Shown here: positions 48,301 to 62,079 of the stretch, one piece after another
Position numbering within the stretch: position 1 is the first letter of the stretch
Layout of the letters: the number at the start of each line of letters is the position of its first letter
From: Gymnogyps californianus
Lineage: Eukaryota > Chordata > Aves > Accipitriformes > Cathartidae
Reading direction: 5' to 3'
NCBI RefSeq assembly: GCF_018139145.2
Contig: NC_059481.1
Span: 10,404,368 to 10,468,367, forward strand
DNA: 64,000 bases
Notes under the pieces: generated by a model
Database searches by the model: none
What the model was told of the DNA's origin: nothing
What the model saw: only the letters and a program-made list of their open reading frames with translations
Position numbers and translations under genes: made by a program

Positions 48301-51300
48301 ACTTGCTCTTTTTTATTACAACTTTTAGTCGGGCTTTTAATTCTGATAAAAGTAGTTGGACTTGGGAGTAAGGGGGAAGAGAACAGATGCACCAAGAAGA
48401 GAGGGGCTTTAGTAAATATTCCAGTGATGTTGAGTAAAAGAGGTGGAGCTGAACAGGGACAAAATTGTCAAGATCAGTATGGACTGGGAATGCACGGTTA
48501 GGTCGAAGGGATTAATATCAACACTCATGCTGCTCAAAGGTAAATCCTTTTTTCTCTGCTGTATCATTCTTTAAAAATGAGTCTTCAAGCATATTTCCTG
48601 TGCAAGGTTTCCCACTTTTAATGAACAGGTTGGCTTTTTTGCTTTATTTTGAGGGGGAAACACCACCTTCCTTTTGAAGCACATGCTATTTGAATGGCCA
48701 AAGAAATTTTGTTTACCATGGAGAAGCCATGAGAAACAAAGTATCTGGAGGACTAGAATTGGAGGAGAGGGCTGGGTGATGATTGCTACCATAACTACAC
48801 TAGCAGCAGTACTCACAGCGTAATTGCTTACACCATGCTAACGCAAGCAAGGTGTGGAGGACCCCTTTTAGAAGTGTGCCTGCTGTTAAAAAGTGAAGGA
48901 GTAAAACCAAGTAGCCAGTTTATGAAGCTGAAACAGGAGGAATAGTTGATAATGCTAGAAAAATTTGAAGGTAAAGATCAGGAGATTAATGTAAAACTGC
49001 TAGGATACACATCTGCCTCATCTTACATCGAGCAATTAAGTTCACATGGCATAACTGGCTATTATTGTACTGCCTTTGGATGTTTCCTACTGATAGTCTC
49101 GCTGGATTAATGAGTTTCTATGAGAAAGTATTTTGGATCCATTAGAGAGAAAACGTTGTGATGATGCTTGATATGCGTTGTATGTTCTTTCATCCCATCT
49201 TCACGTTGAGAATATATAATGGCCTTTCCTAAATGTTTTAGGATACTTTTTGTCAGCTGGCTGTAGTCATCCTCAGTTAACCTTCTAGTATGAAATTTTG
49301 AGCAGCTTTGATATGCACTGATTTTTTTTGTTCTGTTTTAAAATCACAGTGGAACTGTTAGCATCTGATGCTTTCAACTTTTCTAGGTATGCTGTAGGCT
49401 GTATGTAGTCTTTCTCACTCAAGAAATTTGAGTTTAAACATCAGAAAAAGGAAAACTATACATAAATTAAGACTGTGAATGGTATATCTTATCAGCTCTT
49501 CAACATGCATTGCAAGCACCAAGAACCGACCTCAGCTTTGTTCTGAGGAACTGAGTATCTGAGGGGGGAGAAGGGGAATAGGGTTGTCTACATGAGAGTG
49601 CTTAGTGTTTTTATATTCTGCAAATTAATAACTCAATCCAAAATGATTGTTTCAAGCAAGGGATGTGTTGGTAGAAGTGTGCTTTTGTTTTTAGCTTGTC
49701 TCTACAACTAGGCTGTGTAAACATAAGGTGCCACGAAGTCACTTATGCTTCACTCCTTAGGGGTCATGTGCACACCTCGCTTTTCCTGCACAAGGCAGGG
49801 CTGGAATCTGAACTAGAGTGTTTTTCTGAACTAGCTCGTTACTAGACATCCTGTGCTTTGGCACGGCCCTCCAAAGGCTGAAGTTGGGCATTTTTTGTAA
49901 CATAGGGATGGTGCCAATTAGGTCTACTGGCAAGTGCATCTGAATTGATGTGTAGTTGACTTGATATGGAGATGAACCACACTTGGCTGTGATTTCTTGC
50001 TTTGTGAAATGTGTAGGACTGCTTATTCCTAAAGTTTGTGTTGGGATAAAATCAATTTTTATCAAGACCTCATCTTTTTTTATTTTAATAAGTGTTCTCC
50101 TGTTTGTGGCAGAAGGTAGGTTAAAATTCAGTCTATCTTGATTATTACTCATCATTTTGCACGGTATTAAAACTTCAAGAGTATTAGTAGTATTTTAAGT
50201 GCAGCTACTTTATGATGCTGGAATATGCAGCTTAGGATAAAGTCCTATGTATATCTCTATGTGCTACTGTATTCTCTTATGTTCAGTCATACTAGCAATG
50301 TCCTGTTATCATATGTATCTTGTGCTTCTGCAGGAATTTATGGAAGACTGAGATCAAACTGATAAATGAGTAGCATGCTTCAAGGTGGGTTTTTTTGGTG
50401 GAATTTCTAATGTTGCAGTTTCTAAATTTAGCATTTTATTAGGCCAGATGCATTAATTTATGGGGTGTTCTTCCACAAACAGGGACAGAGCTCAGCTCTG
50501 CATACCTACAGCTGGCTTAGGACTGTAAGCTTAAATGCTGGATTGTCAACATGCTGTCCTACTTTTACTGTATTTTAAGAATATCGGGTGTGAAAAGGAT
50601 CTTTGTGGTTGCACTCCAGTAGCACAATGTGGAGAGACTGTTCAGGAGCATTATGGTGGGTAGGTATGCCTGTCATCCAGAGGCAGCTGCTCCTCACTAA
50701 AACATTGCTAGTTGGCCCTGTAAAACCAACTGGTGGCTCCTGAATACTGTCTCTGCCAGCCCCTGTGGGAATTGAGTCGGGGTTGTTGCTTCTGCCTCTT
50801 GTTAGCAAAACTTTTAAACATACTGTGTTTACCAATGTGATAAATATTCCTCTTACTCCTCCCATTCCTCCCATAGATATTGAATAACTTTCATAGAAAA
50901 TCATCTGAGTACTTTTTTTCAAAGGCTAGGTGATTGCTTGATTAAGAAAACTTGAAATTGCTTTTTTCAGACAACTATGTAAACTACAGTGTTTTTGTAG
51001 AAGTAAATGGTCCATGAAAGAAAAATACTTGGAAAGCAAACTGAGATAGAATATACAGGAAGCTTGAATGTCAGTGACTAATGAAATGGTATGTTTTGCA
51101 TGTAACTTTCTGTAAGGCACTGTCTGTATCTACAGTCTTTAAATGGGCCAACTACTAAAAGTTATCCAACCTTCCTCGGATAAAATGTCTGCTTAAAAAT
51201 CTTGTATAGGCTATGTTTTCTCGCAACCACTGCTAAATGATAATGCTATATGAAATGTGAGTGGGGAAAAGTTGTTGTTCTGTGAAGGAAGCAGCATGTT

Positions 51301-51700
51301 TGCCATGCTCTTGAATGGGCTGGTGAGTGCTACTGGATTTTGAATGTGGTTGTGAAGTCTAGTTTGATCTGGACTTCTCATAGTTTCATGGCATCTAATT
51401 ACAGAACAAGAGTTAGTCTTGTTTTGTGACATGATTAGGCTGAGAGCAAGATTTTTTTTTTCTGATTATGTTAGTGTTGTGAATGTCATCTGACTTTAAT
51501 TCTTGTCAATAGGTAAGAACTGGATGAAATTGTTTAATGCGGATGGCATGTTGTTTAGACTGCACCTAGAATAATACGTGCAGTTTTGAGACTACTCTCT
51601 TGAAACAACTTCATAAATTAGTCCCCAAAAGCGCCCACTAAAAAATTGAGGAGGGGGCCATAAAAAATACTGAAGTATGGAGCTCACCAGGTGGGTTTAA
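45328..51700 (+). other. ATOSA: ATOSA intron 1, middle part
   Basis: AT-rich unique DNA with short frames on both strands, the longest of 132 codons on the - strand at 49757-50155, none with a known domain. No interspersed repeat, RNA gene or regulatory element was recognised with confidence. Confidence 0.6.
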
Positions 51701-52960
51701 GAACTACAGTAATGCAAGGAGAGCTAGTGATGGGATTTTCCTCCCCGCCGTGTGTGTTAGAGGGATGAGGCAGCTGAGCCGCTTCCGAGTGGACTGAGCG
51801 GAGCAGTGGAAAAAGCGCTGTGGGAAGCTGGCTTGTGCTGGCTGGCAGGAGGACGGGCCGTCGTCTGTTTCCACTCCGGATGTAAATATTCGTCACCTCG
51901 CATACGCTGCTACTCGGGGCTGACTCTTCAAAACTGGTGCTGTGTGCGAACATTCAATGTGGAGTGCCGACGTACAGATACTTGGAAGCTGTTCCGAACT
52001 TCGAGTTATTTGCCGGTACAGGTAGCAAAATGCCAGCGTGCCCGCTGTGCAGCGTGATCTCCTCCTCCCGCAGGTTCCGCCGGCCGTGCCCTGCTGCCGC
52101 TGGCGGCGGCTGGGGCAGAGCCGGGGCTTTCAGCGGCTCTAAGAGCCCCCTCCGAGAGGGAGCTGGGACGCAGTGCCAGTGCTGGGGTGTCGGCGGCTCC
52201 CGCCGGCTCGGCGTTTGCCGCCGTGGCCCCGCGGGGGCAGCGGAGCGGCAGGGCGGTGGGTGCCCCGGCCCGCCGGGAGGTCGCGCTCCCCGGCACCGCC
52301 CGCCCTCCCACGCGTGTCGGCAGTTCCGCGACGGCCTGTTCCCTGGGCAGCGGCACGCGTGGCAGTAACGCTCCTTCTTGTTAACAGTAGCGCTTTAGTA
52401 CCAATTTTAGTGTTTTCTGCAGCTGTGGGTTTTTTTCTCCCCGCGTCCCCGTTCACCTGCCCCGGCAGGGCGGCGGGGCCGGCCGGGGGCGGGGGGGGCC
52501 GGGCCGCCGAGGAGGCCGGCGCTCGCCCGGCGGGGCCAATCGGCGCCCGGCCCTGTTGCTATGCGCGCCCCTACTCTGCCTCCTTTGTGGAAGATGCCGT
52601 GGGCACCCACCCGCGCCGGCGCGCCGGCGGGGCTCGCTGCGGGAGCACAGGGCCGCGCAGAGAAGGTGTGTACCGGCGGGGAACCGGGCCCCCCCCCCCG
52701 GCTGCTCCCGCTTCCCCCGGGCTGGGCTGGCTGCGCGGGCGGCCTGGTGCGGGACCTGGCTGCAGCGCCCGCCCTCCCAGAGTTAGGGTGTCCTTGGATT
52801 AAGTGGCTGAGGATAGAATTTAAACAGGCGACTCGGGGGCGAGGGGGCTCCGGGAGGAGGGTGCAGGGACGAGCGGCAGTGGGGAGGCTTGAAGGCCGGT
52901 AGCACCGGGCCGGACAGTCTTCCCGGGCTTGAAACAAGTTCAAGCAATGTAACTGTAAGA
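51700..52960. promoter_or_regulatory. Second CpG island, inside ATOSA intron 1
   Basis: GC and CpG content rise from about 51.72 kb and are very high from 52.05 to 52.92 kb. A CCAAT box (GGCCAATCGGCG near 52534) and a half X-box-like GTTGCTATG near 52555 are followed by an ATG at 52561 and a donor-like AAG|GTGTGT at 52665/52666. A G/C-only stretch with C11 lies near 52.69 kb. It may be an alternative ATOSA promoter or the promoter of an unrecognised transcript. The frames across it, up to 209 codons, are mostly composition artefacts. Confidence 0.6.
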
Positions 52961-53376
52961 GTAATCTGCAATTTTTGTTGGTCTTTTTCTATGAGAGGTG
53001 ATTTAAAATCCGTCTATGCTAAAGTTTGCCTCTCCGGTTGAGCTGAAGAAGTGTGCTGTACTTAGTCTGTTAATAGTTCCTTTAAAGAACCAAACAGTTT
53101 CACCATATGTTCTTCCTTTTGTTCAGTATGCTGAGCCTCTGAAAGGTTGGATTTTTGTGAGGTTTTTTTTTCAACCTCCCTTTAAAGGAAAGTAATGGAC
53201 AGCCTAAAAATTAACTCTGTTAATTCATTACGTTGTTAGAGCAGGAGTATTAAATGGCCTGGAACAGGAGGGGGATATTTTTAAGCCTTAAAAGTGAGAC
53301 ATCTAGTTAAATGTCAAATCTGCTAACAGTTGTAGTTAGTGTAGCCATATGTAACTGCTTGACTCTTCATTGTTAT

Positions 53377-53403
53377 GGGGGGGGGGAACCTCTCCCCCCT
53401 CCC
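53377..53403. repeat. G10 run facing a C-rich run
   Basis: Ten G bases at 53377-53386 are followed by AACCT and a C-rich CTCCCCCCTCCC. The two could pair as a GC hairpin. No function is evident. Confidence 0.8.
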
Positions 53404-56400
53404 AAAAACACCCTGAAGCTTAACTGAGTTTCTTCTGTGCCGTATTATGTAGGTCAAGTTTCTCTCTCTCTTTTTTTTTTCCCCTTCCCCTCCAGCAGGA
53501 GGAAACTGTTACAGTATTTTGATTTCTGCTAGAAACAATGCATGAAAGCATTATCAGCCCTTTGCCACTACTTGTTTGTCTTGGGGCAAATGAAGCTGAT
53601 GCAAATATGTCAGCTTTGGGGGCAACTAAAAATATGTATTTTTAATTAGCAGCTTACTGGTTGCTCAACTGTATGCTATGTTTAAAGCTAATTAAATAAC
53701 ATACTGAACTCAATGCTGAATTGAGGATTATCCATTCCTTTTTATGCAAACCTGTTCTCTAAAAAATGCAAATGTTGTTCCGACCAAGTACTTGCATAGA
53801 TTTTCATCCTAGGTCTAGAGCTTGTTGGTATTCCTCTGAAAGGTACCACAGCTCTAGCTTAAGTGAGCCTGCTGACATTAGATGTTCACCTCCTGATACA
53901 GGAGGAACAACAATTCCACTAGTGTACTCTTGTGATTTGTGTGGGAATATTGGTTTTGAATCATTGAAGCATTGCTTTATAAAGTAAGGAATTTTTGAGA
54001 GGACAAAGTGAAATTTCATAATTGCATATATTAAATTTTAAATGTATTCATTTAATGCCTGCCATTTTGCTATGTAGAAAATTACCATATATTAGGAGAG
54101 AGGGAGGCAAACTAGGTTCTTGGCTGAAATTCTGTGAAGCCTTTTAATTTTGACCCTGTGTAACATTTTATTCTTTTGAGTACCAGAAGACTATTAAAGC
54201 TTAATAACATGACTTACAACGTGGAAACTTGTAAATAGCTGAATTGTGCTGTGTGACACAGTTCAATTCTAAAACTATAAAAAATGTTCTTTTGTTTTAT
54301 GCATTGAAAATTCTGTAGTAGGCTCTGGTGTCCATTTTAAAATGAGCAGTCTTTTACACAGCTTGAGAGTTGTAATGTCCTCATTTACCCTCCCAAATAA
54401 AGCTTGAAAACAATTTTATGGGCCTGGCCATTCTCCCAGAAATTTTTTAAATGAGAAGCATATATTGTCTCTTTTGTAACTTTTTTACTTTTGCAGGTTA
54501 CTGTTTAACAGCTTAAGGGCAGGCCTTGTAGGTGAAGGTTAATAGCATTGGAAAAATTACCTGAGGAGCTTCATGCTGCTCCACAATCATCAATTTCATC
54601 TCAGTTCTTTCAGAGCTCCTTGCATTTCTGATGAAGAAGTACAGTCTCTGCCTTTGGTCTGCTAGCCTTATTCCTTTCCCTCCACCCCACCCTTTAAGTA
54701 ATCTGGACTGCAAATACTGAAACAAACCTAGTGAAGCTGGAGGTAGCCTCACTAGCTGGGAGGAGGATTTTGGGTGGTCAAACATGTTCTGACAAAGTTC
54801 TACAAGATAAATTACCCACCACTTAGATGACAGTGAACAGGTTGTAACATCAAAGTTTTGAGAGATGAAGTAGGAAGGCACAAAGAGAAGATGAATACAG
54901 AAAGAAACTGCAGTAGAAGAGGTCAGATGTCATGAAAATAGTTTGTTCTGGGTTTTTTGTTTTGTCCTTTATTTCAGATAAAATAATGGGATTCTTAATC
55001 TACATTCCTTACCTGAGGACACTTCCTAACAAGTCCTATGCCTTTTTTCCTGTGTGCTTTAAGTACCCTGATAGCTAGTTCTGTTCTAGCAGCGGTGGTG
55101 CAGAAGTTTCCAGCTTGTAGGTGTGATTTCTAACTGAAATGATGTTGTAATAAAGTTGTAAGAGTATCAGCTCCTACTTAACCTGCATACTATATATCTA
55201 ATGTTTAATGTGTTGTCCATTAAAATAAAATTCTTGAGTATTTCTTCTCCTTGTGAATATTCTTTAAAAGCTTTATTATTAACAGTGCATTTGCGCTGTT
55301 TGGTTTGTTTCTCATTTTCTTGTTTTTCAGTTATTCTGGGGAAATAAAAAAAAAAGGCAGCTCAGTGGCATTAGTAGGTGCGTCACATGGAGGTAGAAAA
55401 TGTGCTTAACAGTTCTTCCTCAGTGTGACTGTATTTATCCTGGGCTTAGGTATGCTATCAGTGTTCGCATAGCTTCTTGGAGTTGAACCAAGTCTCTGGA
55501 GTTGACATGGTTTGATAGTCAGAAAGCTGCCCTGGATGTAATTCACCAAGCCTTCACATGTGAAGCTGAATATCTGTAATGGAGACTTGACCTGAACATG
55601 CTGAAAGAAAAACCTTTTCAGACACTTCTAGACTGTTTAGTTGCATCATTCTCATTGGAACCAGAAGTAATGAAGCTGGGTTCTTGTTTTGATACAGTAT
55701 CATGTGGGTCTCTAAACCATTGCATTATATCAAATCTATCCTATGTACGTGTGGTTGTATCTACCAAATCTCTCATCTTCGTAGAGTCTGAGAAGGCATC
55801 TTAGCCAGTGCTGTCTCTGCACGAGATCTTGCCACACTGATATTGCTAGTGCATATAACAGGCTGCTGGTCTGCTTGTCATCTGAATGAAAGACTAGCCT
55901 GGAAAATACTATCTTGTTATTTGGATGTGTGAATTAGTCTTCTGATGCTCTGCCACTCTCTTTCCAGATTCCCACATAAATACTTCTCAAATTTTTCTTC
56001 TACTTTATGAGTTCGGAGGATCTGAGCTTTACTGGCTGTACCTGTGAAGAGTGCTCTTAGCATACATGATGCAGTGTTTAAGGTGTTAAATGACTGAAAC
56101 AAGGACTTCCTGCTGAAGGCCTCTTACTTGCTCCTAATAGTACTGATTTTTTGTGTGTGAAGTAGTTTTAGGAACAGTAAAAGAAACAGTCATGTTGTTC
56201 CGCTTTTGTCATTGTATAGCTTCCCACTTTCTTCTGAGAGCATGATGAATGAGGAGCAACAAGACTGGCCTGCTTTCTTAGGACTAGATTCAGAAAGAGC
56301 CAGTATTTTGCTTTAGGTCCTACAGATTTCAGTGAAGATAGTGAAGTCAAGATAAGGTAAAAGATTCTTAACCCCAATTCTAAGCTTGGAAACGTGAGAA

Positions 56401-59400
56401 CTAAGTTTTTGTTTTGTTAATGATATTTCAGATTCTCTTAGAGGATAAAAGGCAGTATTTCCTTGCTATTAACACATAGTTTAGTCTATGCTAGTCATAC
56501 TCTGAAATAAAATTACAAAACTGTTTTCTTCTGCAATATTGAGAAGATGGGATATAGAAGATTGAGGGATGCTGTGGAACTTGGGAATATAACATATAGT
56601 GGAGTAGCTTAAATGGGAGGAATATAGCCTGTCTTGCAGTTCAGCCACATCATCTACTGTCTGATGAAATTCTTTTCAAATTGAAGTCTCTTAACAATAA
56701 AGCTGCTGCTTCCAGAGGTTGGTGTCTGCATAAGTGTATGCTTTTTCCTTGGTGAGAAAGGAGAATATTGACCAACTTTAAGTAATGGTGGTCATCCTAC
56801 CTGAAAGACAACTGAGCCCTCAGATTAATTTCCACATTAATTAGGACATGTACAAAAGGGCTCAAGGTGGGGAGATAGATTCTACAAACTTAAATAGCAA
56901 GCACCAGTGCTAACAAGCAAGACTGTTGTTAAATAGTTAATAACAGATGGCTGAACTTCTGATGCAAATGATCAGACAGAACAAGAGAAGTTCTCTGCAT
57001 CCTGACCCAGTGACTCCTCACTGCTGCCATGGCAACTAAAACTTTTTTCTCTCCAGTTTTAGCAAAGTTTATGAAACTGAAGATAACTTGTTGGTTTTAT
57101 GACTTTAAAATAAATTTTAAAAGGCAAAGCAGACCAGCTGGAGGAGGAGAAAACACAAACTAAGAGAATGTGGATATGAATTCCTAGAGGCCTTGCGTAT
57201 TTTAGTTCCTATAAGATCCTTCTAAAAGATGTCTGAAGTACTGTATACTTTAAAATGCCTGGCAGTTAAAGCATTAGTTTAAATATGAAAGTTTATAATT
57301 TGAGCAGATGTATCTGAATCCTTTTCATTTAACTTAACATGAAAATTACCTACTGCAACTTGAATAGCATTGCAAGAGGGAAAGGGAGAAGGAGGTAGGA
57401 AGCTCTATGTATTTGGCCTGGGCATGGTACAGAGGAGCAAGGAAGAACCTGTAGCTCGTGGGGTGGATGTGGCCTTTCATCTGACTTGCACTCGCAGCCA
57501 GGCGTTTGTCCTCCTCGGTGGGAGTAGAGGAATGTCACTGTAGGACAGTGGAGGTCTGTAGCGGGGGCCACGGAGAGAGTTGAAGCTGTTTGCCACTGGG
57601 CAGGGTAGGACCTTCTCTGCCCCTTTGGTTCAATTTTTACAGACTGGGAGAGGATTCTGGAGAAATACCGCTGCAGCCCTACTTTGTCTGTGCTCTTTTT
57701 GCTAAGGTGCTTGCCTTAGCAAGCTGCTGTGAGCAGGATGCTAGAAGGACCCCAAGTGCTATCTTTCTTACTTTTATAGCAAAGTTACTCTACAGTTCCT
57801 GTACCTACTATAATTCAATTTAAAATAGAAGGTTTTGATCTCGTCCCCTGGGAAAGCCGCGAACGAGACCTGTGTATATTACTGAATGCAGGTCACTTCT
57901 CATAAAGCATAAACAACCCATTGTAAGTCTGTTTTATCAATGCTGTTAAGAACATGTAGTTTCTTCAGCTCTTGCTGTTTTTGTGAGGTACGTCTATGTC
58001 TGTGGGTCTTACACTATAACGGAGGCTTCTTTACAGAATGAAGGAAGTCCTTCATGTAGCTGTGTACCAAGCCACTATATTCTCAAACTGTATTTCCAGA
58101 GTGTATCATATTGTTGTGTTTGATTGTCTAGATGGGTCAAAGAATTCTTCAGCCTCCAGGTGTATAACTCAGTCATAATATTACTTTTAAAGAGAAGGGA
58201 AGCAAATTCCTGGAGTTCTTTCCTTAAGATTATTATTTGTTATCTGTGATACAAATTGAGGCACATTCAGGTATCACATTTTGCTGGGTATTATACAATC
58301 ATGGAACGAAAGACCATCCTCACCTCAGACCTTATGCAAGTATCAAACACAAAATCAATGGACTTCCAACAAAGGGCTGTAAGGAAACAAAGGGATAATA
58401 CTGAGATAGATAAACTTTGCTCCCAGTGTACAGGCTAACAGGCCTTTATCACTGTAACAGAGAAGCTGGAAAGCAGAGTCATTTTGCATCAAGTGTGTTC
58501 TTCCCAACTATAGGACAACCCAGGGCAGAGGAACTACAAGTGGTTAAAGTCATCAGAGGCTAATTGGAATTTTACTGCAATAGTGAGTGGGAGACAACAG
58601 GAATGGTGGTAAGCCATGGAAGATCTTGAAAGTTGGAAAAAAACCCAAAACCCAACCTCATTTGCTTGTTACAAAGGATGATGCTTTGAGAGGCAAAAAA
58701 GACAACAGGAAAATATGGTTTCCTGTTTGACACCGACCAGGCATACCTTCCTCACAAGGCTGGATGCTGGTGAGGCATAATCTTTTCTATGTCTTTTTCA
58801 CACTCATTTTTGATGATGAATTCCATGAGAAGTCCTGCGGGCACCACTGGCACTTCCCCGAGCAGGCTGATAAGGCACTGCCATCTGCTAGCCAAAGCCC
58901 AGGTGGCATTCACGTGGACTGTGCCCGGCCCGGAGGTCTGCACTGGCAGGGCGTGTTTCCAGCTTCATCACAGCTTGGACTGTGGAGAATTTATCTGAGG
59001 AAAATCTTAGGATTTCAGACAGTGTTTTTCCATAGTCAAGAGTAAAACCAACTTGCACTGAAAGCAATTCTCTAAATGCTATTTCCTAGGGATCCAACCC
59101 AGCAATAAGGGTGTAGTGAACCTAATTTGCGTGTTTTTCTGGGGATAAAGAGGGCAGGTTGCTTGTTGTCTGGATTCTCATGGCAGATTCTGGTCTTTTC
59201 AAGATCAGCCACTAATTCAGATGGTAAGAATAAAATGTTCTGTGCTAAAAATCTCTCAGATATGTTTTTTATTAGTTCTTGAAGATAAGTGATTGCAAAA
59301 AACAGCTGTTTACAGTCGTAGCCAATGTAGTCATATATTCCTAAATGTAAACTTAAAATCTTTTTGACTATACTCTTCTATGCTTACTTCTTTGTTATCT

Positions 59401-59581
59401 CTTAAGAAAAGATCCTCTTCCTCCAACAACACTATGCATTGTTGTCACTTGATAGTAATGAAATTTGTTTTCTTTATTGATTTCTAACAGAAAATCTCTG
59501 TATAATCTTTTTGGTAACTGAAAGGGTTGACAAAACAAGTATGGCTGTCAGGCACTTGGATTCTGTAGTGTTTGTGGGGGC

Positions 59582-59597
59582 TTTTTTTTTTTTTTTT
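59582..59597. repeat. Poly(T) tract
   Basis: Run of 16 T bases, followed after a few bases by a small palindrome with 8-bp arms (ATGCTCAA, one base, TTGAGCAT). Confidence 0.9.
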
Positions 59598-61996
59598 GCC
59601 TGATGCTCAATTTGAGCATTCACAATAATTTATTAAATCTATTAAACCTGACAAGTGGGTGAATCCTTAATGTTGCCTGAACTATGTTAGTAGCTGATGT
59701 GTAGCAGGTAGTGACTTTTTGGCATTTCTGAGCTGAAGGCAGCTTGGAGCAATTTTCCCTAAAAGAAAGTAATTTTGACATCTTCTGATTTAAGTTTCAT
59801 TGAATATTTACTTTGGACATTAATACCTTTTCTGCTGGTCCCAAATTCAACTTTTTTTTGTTCCCTGCTGTGTACTTTTGATTAAATATACATTTGCAAG
59901 TTATCGAGGAGGAACTAAAGTTGGGTTTTATTTGTTTATCTGTCTTTGCTTATGTCAGTTGTTTTTTGCACAGGATACAATAGAGGCTGTGGAAGGCCTT
60001 CAGCTTTGACTGGGTAAAAACTGTTGTTCTTCATATGCTGCTCGTGTACACTATTTTTAGTGTAGTGTTTTGTTTTTCCTAATAATTTATTGCTCTGTCT
60101 CTTGACTCACAGGTCACCTGATTTTAGAGCATGCAAACATAGAGGTTGGATCCTTTACTGTTCTATAAACTGCTAGTTTATCTTGAGGAGAAGGATATTG
60201 CTGCTGCTGTTGAGATTGGGTTGGAAGTGGTCGTGGAGGGGTGAGCCCTGTCCCTTCGGTTCTCTGGAAAGTATGTTCTAAGAATACGCAGTACAGGGTG
60301 TTGCAAAACACACGTGCAACCAATAAACTTGGAGCGGAGGCCAGGGATGATGGGTGACTCGAGGTCAGCGCTGTGCAGGGAGACTTTTGCCTGCTGGCCC
60401 TCACCGTGCCTGTCTTCGCTCCGTGCCAGCAGCGGCGCAGTCATCCATGAACTCACTTTTTCCCTTGAAGGGAGAATTGTTTTGGACAGATACGTTATGA
60501 ATACACCACTATTATTCTTGCTCTAGTAGTGTTAATTTTGGCACTTCGTACAAATGTCTTGCATCTAGAATTGTCATAAACTTGTTTTGTTCCACGAGGT
60601 GCCCAGTGGCTGGATGTTTCTGGTAGCCTTCAAAGCTGCAATGCAAGCCTGGCAGGATGGTTGAATGAAGGGAAGAAGGAAAGCAGACACTTAAATTTTG
60701 TAAGCAAACAAGTATGTTATTTGAAATTTCAGTGTTCAAGTGGGCCCAGTTTTTAAAAAGGTACTTTCCAAGATGTGTGTATGTGCGGAGGGAAAAGCTA
60801 ACAAGGTCTGAAGACTCCAGAGTTTCATTAGTCTGATTGGTTTTTTAAAAATCTTAAAGTAAATCTGAACTGTAACAAGATAGATGTCACTGAGCTAGAT
60901 CCTGGTGATTCTTCAAATTGTGTGAAAACAGAGGAACAAAACCTGCATCCATCAGGCTATTCAGTACGTGCACAGATGAAGTAGGTCTAGACATGTAAAA
61001 TGACTATTCTGATGGTTTGAATTGAACTAAGAGAGCTCAATACTGCCCAGGCAGTTGCAGATTTTTAATTCCTGGCCTGTGAGGTCTTTTCAGCCTCGTG
61101 GAAAACTGCACAGACTGTCATCTTCTCTAGAATTTAAAAATAAAGCAAATTAACTTTCACCTATCTGGATCTTGGGTTAACTGAAACAGGGATATCAGCT
61201 GACCTGGGTAACAGTGCTGGCATCTCAGGGCTTTCTTTTCATTCATAACATTACCGTTTTTATAGGTTCCTCTAAGACAACAGAATATTTGAAATTGAGT
61301 GTTGCGCGCGCTTGAGGGAGAGGTGTTGCTTTTTGGGTGGGTGCAGGGCTTATCGCTGTGCTGGTGAGTTGCTGATAGCACCTCTTTTGCACTCTTACCA
61401 AATTTGTAATGCTGGTAACGAAACCAAAACTTTTTGAAAATGTGACACATCTAGATGATCAAAATTCTTGCCCCTGAAGAAATGACATACTAATCATGCA
61501 TGTGGGAGGCCTCAGTTTTTTTAATAGTCTTTTAATAGAGTAGACTACTTTCACCAAAAAGTGGACGAGGTCATAGATGTTTTTTTTTCCCCAAAACATC
61601 TAGACTTCTGCCCACCCCCATCCCACAGCCTTCTCTGGTGTACTGTTGGTTTGGGTTTTTTTGTTACCACAGTAAAATTGAGAAATTGCAAATACCGATA
61701 GGTAGCTTTGAGGAGATTTTCAACATACAAGAGGTTCCTCAGTAGTCTTTGCAAACAGTTGTCTTGCATCTTTCTGTACATTGAAAAACAATACTTTTCA
61801 AGAGATTAAAAGCAGGGAGGAATTACCAGGGATGTCCGATTTGCGCAAGTTTAAATTAGCTTATTAAAGTCAGTAGTTCCTGACTTCAGGGTCTGAAGAT
61901 CATGGCTATCAAAAACCATAGGTTGGGCTTGTTGGCACCTGACTGTAGTGTGAAGATGAGAGTGTTTGGCTACTGGTGTTTGAAAGTTGTCAGGCT

Positions 61997-62079
61997 GTGT
62001 GGAAGGCTGAGTGCTTTAGTATTTACAAAACTTCACTTGCTTTGACAACAATATTGTGTTGAAGGCTGAGTGCTTAGTG
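61997..62079 (+). repeat. Short direct repeat, about 21 bp, two copies
   Basis: TGTGGAAGGCTGAGTGCTTT near 61997 recurs as TGTTGAAGGCTGAGTGCTTA near 62058, about 60 bp later. Confidence 0.8.

Noticed and set aside
52173..52802. 209-codon frame in the second CpG island
   Set aside because: Overlaps other open frames on both strands. The composition is Ala/Gly/Arg/Pro-rich with no known domain.
56923..56946. Quasi-palindrome CTGTTGTTAA...TTAATAACAG
   Set aside because: Only 10-bp arms with a mismatch, which is expected by chance in a window of this size.
58764..59045. 93-codon frame in a GC-richer patch of the ATOSA intron
   Set aside because: No domain recognised, and an overlapping minus-strand frame is equally open. 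It does not match the expected ATOSA second exon.
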